Source: Microbacterium sp. LWS13-1.2
GTDB taxonomy: Bacteria > Actinomycetota > Actinomycetes > Actinomycetales > Microbacteriaceae
Reading direction: 5' to 3'
Assembly: GCF_040144835.1 (NCBI RefSeq)
Contig: NZ_CP151632.1
Span: forward strand, 496,001-560,000
DNA: 64,000 nt
Below, in pieces: positions 17,531 to 27,352 of the stretch (position 1 is the stretch's first letter; every line of letters starts with the position of its first letter). Made by a program: the position numbers and the translations under genes. A model generated the notes under the pieces. It did no database searches and had not been told where the DNA came from. It was given only the letters and a program-made list of their open reading frames with translations.

Positions 17531-19288
17531 TCAGATCCCGAGCTGCCCCTCGAACGCCGCAGCCTCGAGACGCGACTTCACCGCGCCGAGGAAGCGCGCG
17601 GCGTCCGCACCGTCGATGACGCGGTGGTCGTACGACAGCGCGAGGTACACGTACGAACGCACCGAGATCGCTTCCTTGCCGTCGACCGTCACGATGCCGG
17701 GGCGCTTGACGACCACACCGGTTCCGAGGATCGCCGTCTGCGGCAGGAACACGACGGGCGTGTCGAACAGCGCACCGCGCGAGCCGGTGTTGGTCAGCGT
17801 GAAGGTGCCGCCCGCCAGCTCGTCCGGCTTCAGCTTGTTCTCGCGCGTGCGGGCCGCGAGATCGGCGATCTCATGCGCGATCTGCGCCAGGTTCTTCGAC
17901 GCCGCATCGCGGAGCACCGGGGTCAGCAGCCCACGCTCGGTGTCGACCGCGATCGACACGTTCTCGCTCGCGGGGTAGACGATCTGGTCGCCGTCGACGG
18001 TGGAGTTGACCACGGGGTACGCCTGCAGCGCCTCGGCGGCAGCCAGGGCGAAGAAGGGCAGGAACGACAGCTTGTCGCCCGTCTTCGCGAGGAAGTCGTT
18101 CTTCACCTTGTCGCGGAAGGTCGCGAGCTTGGTGACGTCTACCTCGACGACGCTCGTCAGCTGGGCGGTCGACTGCATCGACTCGACAGCACGCTGGGCG
18201 AGCACCTTGCGCAGGCGCGACATCGGCTGCGTCGTGCCGCGCAGCGGCGACACCTCGAGCGGTGCCGGGGCGGGCGCCGCCGCGGGAGCGGGCGGGGCCG
18301 ACGCGGCCTCAGCCGCCTTGAGCACGTCCTCCTTGCGGATGCGGCCGCCGACGCCGGTGCCCTTCACCGAGGCGAGGTCGACCCCCTGCTGCTGAGCGAG
18401 GCGGCGCACCAGCGGCGTGACGTACGTGATGCCGTCGTCCTCGGAGACGAGGGAGGGCGCCGATGCCGGCGCCGGTGCGGCGGCCGGGGCAGACGCGGCA
18501 GGAGCCGGGGCGGCGGGCGCCGGTGCAGGGGCAGCCGGAGCGGCGGCCGGGGCCGGGGCGGCGGGCGCAGCCGCCGGAGCGGCGGCAGCGGGAGCCGGAG
18601 CCTCAGCGGGCGCCGGGGCGGCCGCGGCGGGCGCCTCAGCCGGAGCCGCCGGGGCGGACGCACCCGCTTCGCCGATGCGCGCCAGCGGCGCGCCCACGGC
18701 GACGGTCTCGTCTTCGGCGGCCAGGATCTCCTGGAGCACACCGGCGAACGGGGAGGGGATCTCGGTGTCGACCTTGTCGGTGGAGATCTCGAGGAGCGGC
18801 TCGTCCACGGCGACCTCGTCGCCGACCTGCTTGAGCCAGCGGGTGACGGTTCCTTCGGTGACGCTCTCGCCGAGTTCGGGCAGGACGATCTCCTTGCCTC
18901 CGCCGGCGGGTGCAGCGGCCTGCGCCGGCGCCGCCTCAGCGGGAGCCGCCTCGGCGGCGGGAGCCTCGGCCGGCGCGGCCGGAGCCTCGGCCTCGGGGGC
19001 CGGAGCCTCGGCGGCGGCAGCCTCCGGAGCGGGCGCCTCGGCGGCACCGGAGCCGTCGCCGATCTTCGCCAGCACGGCGCCGACCTCGACAGTCTCGTCC
19101 TCCTGGACGAGGATCTCCTCGATGACGCCGCTGACCGGCGACGGGATCTCGGTGTCCACCTTGTCCGTGGAGATCTCGAGCAGGCCCTCGTCCGCCTGGA
19201 CCGTGTCGCCGACGTTCTTGAGCCAGCGGGTGACCGTTCCCTCGGTCACGCTCTCACCGAGAGCGGGGAGGACCACGGATGTGCTCAT
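17531..19288 (-). CDS. sucB: 2-oxoacid dehydrogenase E2 (dihydrolipoyl succinyl/acyltransferase)
   Basis: E2 core of a 2-oxoglutarate or pyruvate dehydrogenase complex, moving the acyl group from lipoyl to CoA. The 585 residues contain two lipoyl domains, each with [14 protein letters not shown] (near 40 and near 160), Ala/Pro linkers, an E3-binding segment ([20 protein letters not shown], near 290) and the catalytic domain ending in [17 protein letters not shown] with the active His and Asp. It starts at ATG 19288 behind AGAAGGAGAC. It lies 62 bp after lpdA in the same direction. Two lipoyl domains fit the actinobacterial SucB/PdhC type; pyruvate versus 2-oxoglutarate cannot be decided. Confidence 0.92.
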   Translation of the reverse strand: MSTSVVLPALGESVTEGTVTRWLKNVGDTVQADEGLLEISTDKVDTEIPSPVSGVIEEILVQEDETVEVGAVLAKIGDGSGAAEAPAPEAAAAEAPAPEAEAPAAPAEAPAAEAAPAEAAPAQAAAPAGGGKEIVLPELGESVTEGTVTRWLKQVGDEVAVDEPLLEISTDKVDTEIPSPFAGVLQEILAAEDETVAVGAPLARIGEAGASAPAAPAEAPAAAAPAPAEAPAPAAAAPAAAPAAPAPAAAPAAPAPAPAAPAPAASAPAAAPAPASAPSLVSEDDGITYVTPLVRRLAQQQGVDLASVKGTGVGGRIRKEDVLKAAEAASAPPAPAAAPAPAPLEVSPLRGTTQPMSRLRKVLAQRAVESMQSTAQLTSVVEVDVTKLATFRDKVKNDFLAKTGDKLSFLPFFALAAAEALQAYPVVNSTVDGDQIVYPASENVSIAVDTERGLLTPVLRDAASKNLAQIAHEIADLAARTRENKLKPDELAGGTFTLTNTGSRGALFDTPVVFLPQTAILGTGVVVKRPGIVTVDGKEAISVRSYVYLALSYDHRVIDGADAARFLGAVKSRLEAAAFEGQLGI

Positions 19289-19350
19289 GAGGATGTCTCC
19301 TTCTGAAGAAATATCGGATCTAGCTTAGTGATGAGGGGCGACCGCGAGGG

Positions 19351-20724
19351 TCAGAGCGCGTGCAGCGGCTTGCCCGCGAGGGCGAGGAACGCCTCGCCGA
19401 GCGCTTCGGACTGCGTCGGGTGCGCGTGGATGTATGGGGCGATGTCTTCGGGGTGGGCTTCCCACCCCACGACGAGCTGCCCTTCGGTGATGAGCTCCCC
19501 GACGCGATCGCCGATGAGGTGCACCCCGAGGACCGGTCCGTCCTTGGCGCGCACGACCTTGACGATGCCGCTCGTGCCCAGGATCTCGCTCTTGCCGTTG
19601 CCCGCGAGGTTGTACTCGTACGCGACGATCCCGTCGGCGCCGTGCACATCTGCGGCCTGCGCCTCCGTGAGACCGACGGACGCCACCTCGGGGTGGCTGT
19701 AGGTGACCTTGGGGATCTGCGCGTCGGGGATCACGACGGGGGAGTGGCCCGCGATCTCCTCGGCGACGAAGATGCCCTGCTGGAATCCGCGGTGGGCGAG
19801 CTGCAGCCCCGGGACGATGTCGCCGACGGCCCACACGTGGTCGACGCCGGTGCGCAGACGCTCGTCGGTGAGCACGAATCCGCGGTCGATGGTGACGCCG
19901 GCCTCCTCGTAGCCGAGGCCGGCAGACGCCGGTCCGCGGCCCACGGCCACCAGGAGGTAGTCGGCGGTGAACGTCTTGCCGTCCTCCAGGGTCACGGTGA
20001 CGGCATCCGCCGTCTGCGTCGCGGTCTGGAAGCGCACACCGAGGGAGTACTGGATGCCGCGGCGGCGGAATGCACGCTCGAGGCCCTTGCTGATCGCCAC
20101 GTCCTCGTTCGGCACGAGGTGGTCGAGCGCCTCGACGATCGTGACGTCGGCGCCGAACGAGCGCCACACGCTCGCGAACTCGACGCCGATGACGCCGCCG
20201 CCGAGGATGACGACGCTCGTGGGGATCTCGTCGAGCTCGAGGGCGTGCTCGCTGGTGAGGATGCGGCCGCCGATCTCGAGCCCCGGAAGCGTGCGGCTGT
20301 ACGACCCGGTCGCGAGCACGACGTCGGTGCCGAGGTAGAGGTCGTCGCCGACGCGGACGGCCGGTCCTGCCTCGAGCCGGCCCTCGCCGTTCACGACCGT
20401 GATGCCGCGAGCCTTCACGAGGCCTTCGAGGCCCTTGTACTTCTTCGCGACGATGCCTTCGCGGTAGGCACGCACACCGGCCGGGTCGACGCCCTCGAAG
20501 GTGGCGCGGATGCCGATGGCCGAGGCATCCCGTGCGGTGTCGGCGACTTCGGCGGCGTGCAGCAGCGCCTTCGTGGGGATGCAGCCGCGGTGCAGGCAGG
20601 TGCCTCCCACCTTGTCCTTCTCGACGAGGGCGACGGTCTTGCCGAGTTCCGCGGCGCGGAGTGCGGCCGCATAGCCGCCGCTCCCACCGCCCAGAATGAC
20701 GAGATCGAAGGAATGGTCGGTCAT
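19351..20724 (-). CDS. lpdA: Dihydrolipoyl dehydrogenase (E3)
   Basis: FAD enzyme that reoxidises dihydrolipoamide with NAD+. The 457 residues show the FAD motif VILGGGSGGYAAALRAAELG near 9-28, the redox disulfide GGTCLHRGCIPTKALL (about 41-56), the NAD motif VILGGGVIGVEFAS near 172, DRGFVLTDERLRT with VWAVGDIVPG, and the catalytic His-Glu in HAHPTQSEALGEA near the end. Its ATG overlaps the pepA stop by 4 bp, so it is translationally coupled to pepA. Confidence 0.96.
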   Translation of the reverse strand: MTDHSFDLVILGGGSGGYAAALRAAELGKTVALVEKDKVGGTCLHRGCIPTKALLHAAEVADTARDASAIGIRATFEGVDPAGVRAYREGIVAKKYKGLEGLVKARGITVVNGEGRLEAGPAVRVGDDLYLGTDVVLATGSYSRTLPGLEIGGRILTSEHALELDEIPTSVVILGGGVIGVEFASVWRSFGADVTIVEALDHLVPNEDVAISKGLERAFRRRGIQYSLGVRFQTATQTADAVTVTLEDGKTFTADYLLVAVGRGPASAGLGYEEAGVTIDRGFVLTDERLRTGVDHVWAVGDIVPGLQLAHRGFQQGIFVAEEIAGHSPVVIPDAQIPKVTYSHPEVASVGLTEAQAADVHGADGIVAYEYNLAGNGKSEILGTSGIVKVVRAKDGPVLGVHLIGDRVGELITEGQLVVGWEAHPEDIAPYIHAHPTQSEALGEAFLALAGKPLHAL

Positions 20725-22208
20725 CGTGCCTCCTCATCGAGGTCAGCCAGGACGAAGCGGATCAAGCTGCGCACTGTCGCGGCAGTCGGTCCCTTGTCGG
20801 TGAAGCCGTACGGCGCGCCCTTGTGGGTGCCGCTGCCGGCGATGTCGAGATGAACCCACGGGATGCGGGGCGCATCTTCCTCGTCGGCCGTGCGGCCGAC
20901 GAAGTGACGCAGGAACAGGCCTGCGAAGAGCGAACCGCCGGCGGGATCGCCGATCTTGGCGTTCTGCAGGTCGGCGATCGGCGAATCGAGCTCCTCGACC
21001 ATGTGGCCGGGCAGGGGCAGCTGCCATGCGGGCTCGCCGGCCACGGCGGCGGCGGCCAGATACGCCGCCACGGCTTCGTCGTCGCCCATCACGCCGGTGT
21101 GGCGCGTGCCGAGGGCGATCAGGATCGCACCGGTGAGGGTGGCGACGTCGACGATGACATCGGGGTGCTCGCGACTGGCGGCGACGAGTCCGTCGGCGAG
21201 GACGAGGCGCCCCTCGGCGTCGGTGTTGAGCACCTCGACCGTGGTGCCGTCGAGCAGGCGCAGCACGTCGCCCGGGCGCGTCGCGCGCCCCGAGGGCATG
21301 TTGTCGGCGAGGCACAGCCATGCCGTCACCTTGACGGGCGCTCCGACGGATGCCGCGGCCTTGAGCACTGCGAGCACTGTCGCGGCTCCGGCCATGTCGT
21401 ACTTCATCCCGACCATCGAGGCCGCCGGCTTGAGCGACAGCCCGCCGGTGTCGAACGTGATGCCCTTGCCCACGAGCGCGACGTGCCTGGCGGCGCCCTC
21501 GGGTGCGTACTCGAGACGCACCAGGCGCGGCGGGCGATCCGATCCCTGGCCGACGCCGAGGATGCCGCCGTAGCCCTGCTCGCGCAGCGCCTCCTCGTCG
21601 AGGATCTCGACGGTGACGGGCAGATCCGACACGGACTCGGCGGCCCGCCGGGCGACGTCGGCGGGGCCGAGCCACTCCGCCGGGATGTTGACGAGGTCCT
21701 TCACCAGGGCGACGGATGCCGCGGTCTCGACGATGAGCTTCAGGGCGGTGTCGTCGGGTTCGGCCGTGCCGTGGACGACGACGCGCGCAGCGCGCGGCTT
21801 GGGCGCCTCGCTCTTGTACCCGTCGAACCGGTAGCCCCCGAGGGCCGCGCCCTCCGCGATCGCGGTCCACAGGGCGGGGTCGGCGTACGGCGCGGCGACG
21901 GCGACTGTCGCGAACCCGGTCAGCGCGCGGATCGCAGCGCCGATCGCGTCACGCAGAGCCGCGGCATCCGGATCCGATCCCGTGCCGACGACGGCCAGTG
22001 GCTGCGTGGTGGCCTCCGGCGCGTATGCGCGGACCCATGAGCCTGCAGCGCCCGTGAAGCCCACACCGAGGAGCGCATCGCGAAGTCCCGGCCAGTCGGA
22101 CAGGTCGGGGGAGTCCTCGGCCTCGAGCGGGGGGAGTGCGACGAGCAGGAGGTCGGCGTCGGACTCTCGGACGGGTGCGGTGCGGTACTCGAGGTCGGGA
22201 AACGACAT
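20721..22208 (-). CDS. pepA: Leucyl aminopeptidase (M17)
   Basis: Metal-dependent removal of N-terminal residues from peptides. I start at ATG 22208 (MSFPDLEYRTAPVRE), 495 residues, with GGAGACC upstream. The M17 signature NTDAEGRLVLADGL is at about 332-345, and the metal-binding KGITFDTGGLSLKPAASM near 248-266. It is the first gene of a pepA-lpdA-sucB run; the pepA-lpdA overlap suggests matched expression. Confidence 0.95.
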   Translation of the reverse strand: MSFPDLEYRTAPVRESDADLLLVALPPLEAEDSPDLSDWPGLRDALLGVGFTGAAGSWVRAYAPEATTQPLAVVGTGSDPDAAALRDAIGAAIRALTGFATVAVAAPYADPALWTAIAEGAALGGYRFDGYKSEAPKPRAARVVVHGTAEPDDTALKLIVETAASVALVKDLVNIPAEWLGPADVARRAAESVSDLPVTVEILDEEALREQGYGGILGVGQGSDRPPRLVRLEYAPEGAARHVALVGKGITFDTGGLSLKPAASMVGMKYDMAGAATVLAVLKAAASVGAPVKVTAWLCLADNMPSGRATRPGDVLRLLDGTTVEVLNTDAEGRLVLADGLVAASREHPDVIVDVATLTGAILIALGTRHTGVMGDDEAVAAYLAAAAVAGEPAWQLPLPGHMVEELDSPIADLQNAKIGDPAGGSLFAGLFLRHFVGRTADEEDAPRIPWVHLDIAGSGTHKGAPYGFTDKGPTAATVRSLIRFVLADLDEEAR

Positions 22209-22294
22209 GGTCTCCATCCTAGGGACGACGACTGTTCGCTCTGAGCGCGACCGGCGCGACCCGACCATGTCGGGGTGACTCGTAGCATGGGACC

Positions 22295-23215
22295 ATGCCT
22301 TTTCCCGGCCCGCTGTTCGAGCGTGCGGCTTCCGCGCCGCCCGTGCCGCGCGGGCTGCCGCTCGTGATCGCCCTGACCGGGTTCACCGACGCCGGCAGCG
22401 CCGTGAGCCGAGTCATCGACTACTTCCGCGACGATCTGTCGCCGTCGCCGCTGGCCGTCTTCTCCAACGACACGCTGCTGGACTACCGTGCGCGCCGGCC
22501 CATCGTGTCGTTCGAGAAGGACCACCTCACCGACTACCGGCCGCCGCGTCTGGAGCTCTCGTTCGCCCACGATGCGCTCGGGCAGCCGTTCCTGCTGCTG
22601 GCGGGCTACGAGCCCGACTTCGCCTGGGACGCCTTCGCCGGCGCCGTGCTCGATCTCGCCGAGAGCTACGGCGTGTCGACGGTCACGTGGGTCCACGCGA
22701 TCCCGATGCCCGTCCCTCACACGCGACCGATCGGCACCACCGTCAGCGGCACGCGGTCAGAGCTCACCGAGGCGCACTCGGTGTGGCAGCCCCACACCCA
22801 GGTGCCCGCCACCGCCGGTCATCTGCTCGAGTACCGGCTCGCCGCAGCCGGGGTGCGCATCGCCGGCTTCGTCCTGCTCATCCCGCACTACCTGGGTGAC
22901 ACCGAGTACCCCGCCGCGGCTCTCGCGGCGCTGGACAGTCTCACCGTCGCGACGGGCCTCGTCTTCGCGGGCGACGACCTGCGCGACGAGAACCGCGAGT
23001 ACCTCGAAAAGGTCACCGAGCAGATCGAGGGCAGCGACGAGCTGGCCCGGATGGTGCAGGGACTCGAAGAGCGCTACGACGCCTACATGGCGGGGTCGAC
23101 GCTGGCCACCCCGATGATCCATACCGGCGATCTGCCGAGCGCCGACGAGCTCGCCGCCGAACTCGAGCGATTCCTCGCGACACGTCCGGCGGAGGACGAC
23201 AAGCGCGGCTCCTGA
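22295..23215 (+). CDS. PAC2 family protein
   Basis: The 306-residue protein starts at ATG 22295. LVIALTGFTDAGSAVSRVIDYF near 20-41, YRARRPIVSFEKDHLTDY and TWVHAIPMPVPHTRP mark the PAC2 (proteasome assembly chaperone 2-like) family, common in Actinobacteria. The tail after residue 240 is helical with acidic residues. Function in bacteria is not settled; a link to the proteasome is suggested by homology to eukaryotic chaperones. It is divergent from pepA and upstream of sigA. Confidence 0.88.
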   Translation: MPFPGPLFERAASAPPVPRGLPLVIALTGFTDAGSAVSRVIDYFRDDLSPSPLAVFSNDTLLDYRARRPIVSFEKDHLTDYRPPRLELSFAHDALGQPFLLLAGYEPDFAWDAFAGAVLDLAESYGVSTVTWVHAIPMPVPHTRPIGTTVSGTRSELTEAHSVWQPHTQVPATAGHLLEYRLAAAGVRIAGFVLLIPHYLGDTEYPAAALAALDSLTVATGLVFAGDDLRDENREYLEKVTEQIEGSDELARMVQGLEERYDAYMAGSTLATPMIHTGDLPSADELAAELERFLATRPAEDDKRGS

Positions 23216-23462
23216 TCCTTCGGCTGCGGCGTGGGTGGAATTCCACGCCGGACCAGCGCGTTGAATTGGGTGATGGAGGTGCGCCGGTCCACGCGGGGCG
23301 ATGCTGGCGGCGCACGGCAAGTATGAGATACTAGACGCTCTGACCCGTTGTCAACCGTCTTCGTCCGGCTTCCGGCTGAAGATGTGGACTTGACAAGGGT
23401 CTTACTAGTGTCCGAAACCGACCGGAGACACGCAGGGCGTGTCGACCGGTGAAAGGCGAAAC

Positions 23463-24809
23463 GTGACTCCAGGCACGAACACCAAGGCTCGCTCGGCCGC
23501 GAAGGACACCGAGACGGACCAGGCGACGACTCCCGCCGCGAAGAAGGCTCCCGCAGCGAAGGGCGCCGCCAAGTCCAAGGCGGCACCGAAGACCGCGTCC
23601 AAGCGCGCGAAGAAGTCGGACGACGACTTCGAGGACGACGTCGAGGAGCTCGACGACGACGTCGAGATCGAGGCCGACGACATCGAAACGGATGCCGCGG
23701 ACGACACCGCGGAGGCGGCCCCGGCCGCCAAGGACGCGAAGGCCTCCACCGACGACGCCGCCGCGTCCGACGACGACGAGGAGGACGAGGAGAGCACGAA
23801 GCCCGTGTTCACCGAGCCTCTGCCCACGGGTGCGATCGTCATCTCGTCGAGCGACGAGGACGACGTCCCCGTGTACTCGACGCAGATCACCGGCGCCACG
23901 GCCGACCCCGTCAAGGACTACCTGAAGCAGATCGGCAAGGTGCCGCTGCTGAACGCGGCCGAAGAGGTCGAGCTCGCGATGCGCATCGAGGCGGGACTGT
24001 TCGCCGAAGAGAAGCTGTCGCACATGTCGGCCGCTGAGAAGAGCTCGCAACTCGGACTCGACCTGCAGTGGGTCGCCCGCGACGGCCAGCGCGCGAAGAG
24101 CCACCTTCTGGGCGCCAACCTGCGTCTCGTGGTGTCGCTCGCGAAGCGCTACACGGGTCGTGGCATGCAGTTCCTGGACCTCATCCAGGAGGGCAACCTC
24201 GGCCTCATCCGCGCGGTCGAGAAGTTCGACTACACCAAGGGCTTCAAGTTCTCGACGTACGCGACCTGGTGGATCCGTCAGGCCATCACGCGCGCCATGG
24301 CCGACCAGGCGCGCACCATCCGCATCCCGGTGCACATGGTCGAGGTCATCAACAAGCTCGCGCGCGTCCAGCGTCAGATGCTGCAGGACCTCGGTCGCGA
24401 ACCCACGCCCGAGGAGCTCAGCCGCGAGCTCGACATGACCCCCGAGAAGGTCATCGAGGTGCAGAAGTACGGCCGTGAGCCGATCTCGCTGCACACTCCT
24501 CTCGGCGAGGACGGCGACAGCGAGTTCGGTGACCTCATCGAGGACACCGAGGCCGTGGTTCCCGCCGACGCGGTGGGCTTCACGATGCTGCAGCGTCAGC
24601 TCGAGTCGCTCCTCGATTCGCTCTCGGAGCGCGAGGCCGGCGTGATCCGCATGCGGTTCGGCCTCGGCGACGGCCAGCCCAAGACGCTCGACCAGATCGG
24701 CGACACGTTCGGGGTCACCCGCGAGCGCATCCGCCAGATCGAGTCGAAGACCATGGCGAAGCTGCGGCATCCGTCCCGCTCCCAGTCCCTGCGGGACTAC
24801 CTCGAGTGA
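23463..24809 (+). CDS. sigA: Principal RNA polymerase sigma factor
   Basis: Directs RNA polymerase to housekeeping promoters. I use GTG 23463 ([15 protein letters not shown]), which has AAAGGCG upstream, giving 448 residues. The first about 140 residues are alternately Lys/Ala-rich and strongly acidic, typical of actinobacterial SigA/HrdB. Region 1.2 begins at [18 protein letters not shown], region 2 shows [19 protein letters not shown] style sequence with [10 protein letters not shown], and region 4 ends in [20 protein letters not shown]. The 247-bp gap upstream should hold its promoter. The stop overlaps the next gene. Confidence 0.97.
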   Translation: MTPGTNTKARSAAKDTETDQATTPAAKKAPAAKGAAKSKAAPKTASKRAKKSDDDFEDDVEELDDDVEIEADDIETDAADDTAEAAPAAKDAKASTDDAAASDDDEEDEESTKPVFTEPLPTGAIVISSSDEDDVPVYSTQITGATADPVKDYLKQIGKVPLLNAAEEVELAMRIEAGLFAEEKLSHMSAAEKSSQLGLDLQWVARDGQRAKSHLLGANLRLVVSLAKRYTGRGMQFLDLIQEGNLGLIRAVEKFDYTKGFKFSTYATWWIRQAITRAMADQARTIRIPVHMVEVINKLARVQRQMLQDLGREPTPEELSRELDMTPEKVIEVQKYGREPISLHTPLGEDGDSEFGDLIEDTEAVVPADAVGFTMLQRQLESLLDSLSEREAGVIRMRFGLGDGQPKTLDQIGDTFGVTRERIRQIESKTMAKLRHPSRSQSLRDYLE

Positions 24810-25501
24810 GCGAGGCGAACGCCGGCAAGGCGCTCACCGTCCAGGTCGAAGGCTCGTCGTTCGCGCGCATCCCGATCCGCACGCGGGTCGTGATGCCGGG
24901 CGACGACCTCGACGAGTTCATCCGCGAGTACGCGGCGGACGTCGTGCGCGAGGGCGACCTGCTGTTCGTGACGGAGAAGATCGTCGCGATCACGCAGGGC
25001 CGCTCGTACCTCGTCGAGGACATCAAGCCCCGCCGGCTCGCGTTCTTCCTCTCGAAGTACGTCACGCGCACCCCGTACGGCATCGGTCTCGGCATGCCCG
25101 AGACCATGGAGATGGCGCTGCGCGAGTGCGGTCCGATCCGCATCCTGTTCGCGGCAGCGGTGTCTGCCGTAACGAAGCTGTTCGGGCGCAAGGGCGACTT
25201 CTACCGCATCGCCGGCGACAAGGCCCGGGCGATCGACGGTCCCACGTCAGGCACGATCCCGCCGTACAACAAGGCGGTCGTGCTGGGCCCCGCGCATCCG
25301 CGCGAGGTCGCCCAGCAGGTCAAGGCTCTGCTCGGCGGTGCGCCCGAGGTGGCCGTGGTCGACATCAACGACCTCGGCGGCAACATCCTCGGCTCGACCC
25401 TCGACAAGGCGGGGGAGAAGCGCCTCGTCGCGATCCTCAAGGACAACCCGCTCGGTCAGGGGCACCAGTCCACACCGCTCGGCATCGTCCGCGCGGTCTG
25501 A
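24806..25501 (+). CDS. CofE-like (F420:gamma-glutamyl ligase family) protein
   Basis: The 231-residue protein starts at GTG 24806, overlapping the sigA stop by 4 bp. It has the F420 gamma-glutamyl ligase fold: [37 protein letters not shown] with the metal-binding region, [18 protein letters not shown] and [14 protein letters not shown]. The stand-alone subfamily after sigA is known in actinobacteria but its substrate is not; no other F420 gene lies in this window. A terminator hairpin follows. Confidence 0.8.
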   Translation: MSEANAGKALTVQVEGSSFARIPIRTRVVMPGDDLDEFIREYAADVVREGDLLFVTEKIVAITQGRSYLVEDIKPRRLAFFLSKYVTRTPYGIGLGMPETMEMALRECGPIRILFAAAVSAVTKLFGRKGDFYRIAGDKARAIDGPTSGTIPPYNKAVVLGPAHPREVAQQVKALLGGAPEVAVVDINDLGGNILGSTLDKAGEKRLVAILKDNPLGQGHQSTPLGIVRAV

Positions 25502-25514
25502 TCGCAGTCATGTG

Positions 25515-25546
25515 AAGGCGCGGCACCCCTCCGGATGCCGCGCCTT
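25515..25546. terminator. Terminator hairpin with T-rich tail
   Basis: AAGGCGCGGCA at 25515-25525 pairs perfectly with TGCCGCGCCTT at 25536-25546, followed by TTCCTT. It ends the sigA operon and also faces the convergent ATP-grasp gene. Confidence 0.85.
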
Positions 25547-25564
25547 TTCCTTATCCGCGCCGGG

Positions 25565-26587
25565 TCAGAAACCGATGGCCTCGCGGTAGCGCGGCTTGTG
25601 CCCCGTGCGGATGCCGGTGACGCTGGGCTTGTTCTCGTAGACGCCGGCGCCCCAGTTGCCCTCGACGAGCACCGGGCCTTCGGGGGTGACCACGATGTCC
25701 CAGCCGACGTACTGGATCTGCGGGACGACGCGCGCGATCCGGTCGACGAACTCCTTGACCTGGTCGATCATCGGCAGCTGGAAGTCGGCGATCGTGAAGC
25801 CGCTGTCGGGGTGCGTGACATGAACATGCCCGTGCGAGTCGTACCCGGGGCCGACCGCATGGCCGTTCTGGTCGAGCATCGTGTAGAAGCCGCCGAATGT
25901 CATCTGGTCGCTCACCGCGCCGCGGCCGAACTTCTGCGCCATGGCCAGGATGTGCGTGGTCTCCCCGTCGAAGAAGGCCGTGACGCGGGTGGTGTTGACC
26001 GTGCCGGGGCAGACCGCGGCAAGGTCCGCGTGCTGGCGGATGACCTCCTCGATCAGCAGCTCGCCACGCGAGAGCAGGCCGCGGTGGAACTCGTGCCAGT
26101 CGGTGATGTCGGCGGCGTGGTAGCGGTGCACGCCGGTCCCGGCCTGGCCGACGGGCTCCTTGGTGACGATCGTGCCCTGCTTCTCGGCGAAGGCGCGCAC
26201 GGCGTCGGCGTTGCCCTCCTCGACGACCATCCAGTCGCGACGGAGGAAGTCGCTGAACGTGCGGTCGAACTCGACCTTGTCCTGGAACAGACCGCGGTAA
26301 TCGGGATGGTCGTACTTCTGAGACAGCTCGTTCGACACCGGGTGCGTCATGTAGGTCGCCCGCTCGGCGCGGTTCAGGATCGCGAAGTCGTAGTCGACGT
26401 AGTCCTGAAAGCCGACTTGCCTGAAACCGGCCGACCACAGCATGTCGACCATCACGGCCGGGGTCCATCTGCCGTGCGCATGGGCGGTCTCCCTCGCCCG
26501 CTCGACCACGGATCCGACATCAATGCGACGGACACGCCAGGCGAGATATCGAAGGCGGTTCGAGAGGGCGAGGCCCTGAGAAGGCAT
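25565..26587 (-). CDS. ATP-grasp protein (sugar-transfer associated type)
   Basis: The 340-residue protein starts at ATG 26587. Its order of motifs is that of ATP-grasp enzymes: KQGTIVTKEPVGQAGTGVHRY (lysines and glycine-rich loop, near 138), ELLIEEVIRQH (adenine-binding, near 176), PGTVNTTRVTAFF, then QYVGWDIVVTPEGPVLVEGN with the metal-binding Glu and Asn near 305-320. It matches the family named sugar-transfer associated ATP-grasp, often found in cell-surface loci. It probably activates a carboxylate with ATP; substrate unknown. It is divergent, by 45 bp, from the racemase pair, so a joint role in the cell wall is possible. Confidence 0.8.
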   Translation of the reverse strand: MPSQGLALSNRLRYLAWRVRRIDVGSVVERARETAHAHGRWTPAVMVDMLWSAGFRQVGFQDYVDYDFAILNRAERATYMTHPVSNELSQKYDHPDYRGLFQDKVEFDRTFSDFLRRDWMVVEEGNADAVRAFAEKQGTIVTKEPVGQAGTGVHRYHAADITDWHEFHRGLLSRGELLIEEVIRQHADLAAVCPGTVNTTRVTAFFDGETTHILAMAQKFGRGAVSDQMTFGGFYTMLDQNGHAVGPGYDSHGHVHVTHPDSGFTIADFQLPMIDQVKEFVDRIARVVPQIQYVGWDIVVTPEGPVLVEGNWGAGVYENKPSVTGIRTGHKPRYREAIGF

Positions 26588-26620
26588 GCGTGCTCCGGGA
26601 TCGGGTGCGGGGGACCCCGA

Positions 26621-26626
26621 TAGTCT
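26621..26626 (+). promoter_or_regulatory. Probable -10 box for a leaderless racemase transcript
   Basis: TAGTCT ends 6 bp before GTG 26633, the spacing of leaderless promoters in Actinobacteria. No ribosome site is present between box and start codon. Confidence 0.5.
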
Positions 26627-26632
26627 AGAGGC

Positions 26633-27352
26633 GTGAGTTCCTCGATCCCTGGGCGCGGCGTGCCCGTGCCGGGATCGGCTCCCCGCAGCAGCCCGGTCGC
26701 CCGGATCTCACGGGGCGCGCTCACCGCGAACGCCCGTGCTGCGTGTGAGCGCGGCATCCGCTCGTTCGATCCGTCGGTCCTCGATGCGGATGCCTGGGGC
26801 CACGGCCGTTCACTCGTGCACGAGGTTCTCGAGGCTCAGGGGCTCGTCGCGGCGGAAGCGCCCGTCTTCACGGCCGACGGATCGGCCATCGCGCGACCTT
26901 CGACCACGCTCATGCCGTCGACGCTGTTCGGACTCCCGGGCGCCGGCCCGTCCACGACAGCTGTGCTGCGCCTCACCGGCACCGTGCTGTCGGTCAAGGA
27001 CCTCCGCACGGGCGAGGGCGTGTCGTACGGGTACGCCTACCGAGCAGCCGCCGACACCCGCATCTCCCTCGTGACGGGCGGCTACGCGCAGGGCATCGTC
27101 CGCGCGCTGGGCGGCGCCGTCGACGTCGCCATCGCCGGCCGTCGCCACCCCATCGTCGGGCGCGTCGCGATGGACGTCTGCGTCGTGGAGATCTCGGATG
27201 CCGCCGTGCGGCGCGGCGACGAGGTGCTGTTCCTCGGCGACCCCTCGCTGGGCGAGCCGTCGCTCTCGAGCTGGGTTCAGGCGACCGGCCTCAGCGAGGG
27301 GGAGCTCATCACGACGGTGGGGCTTCGCGCCATCCGCGAGGAGGCTCCGTGA
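26633..27352 (+). CDS. Alanine-racemase homologue lacking the barrel core, catalytic Tyr kept
   Basis: The 239-residue protein is mainly an alanine-racemase C-terminal domain. ARISRGALTANARAA (about 23-37) resembles the start of Alr, and VLDADAWGHG (49-58) aligns with VVKADAYGHG but has Asp51 where the PLP lysine should be. The rest of the TIM barrel is missing. The C-domain is intact: GEGVSYGYAYRA (128-138), GGYAQG (149-154) with Tyr151 at the catalytic-tyrosine position, and VGRVAMDVCVVEIS (175-188). The next gene overlaps by 4 bp and has the opposite loss, so I infer a heterodimer. It is unlikely to racemise anything alone. Confidence 0.8.
   Translation: MSSSIPGRGVPVPGSAPRSSPVARISRGALTANARAACERGIRSFDPSVLDADAWGHGRSLVHEVLEAQGLVAAEAPVFTADGSAIARPSTTLMPSTLFGLPGAGPSTTAVLRLTGTVLSVKDLRTGEGVSYGYAYRAAADTRISLVTGGYAQGIVRALGGAVDVAIAGRRHPIVGRVAMDVCVVEISDAAVRRGDEVLFLGDPSLGEPSLSSWVQATGLSEGELITTVGLRAIREEAP

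Noticed and set aside
17531..19288. Ala/Pro repeats in sucB as a genetic repeat element
   Set aside because: They are the ordinary flexible linkers of the E2 lipoyl protein.
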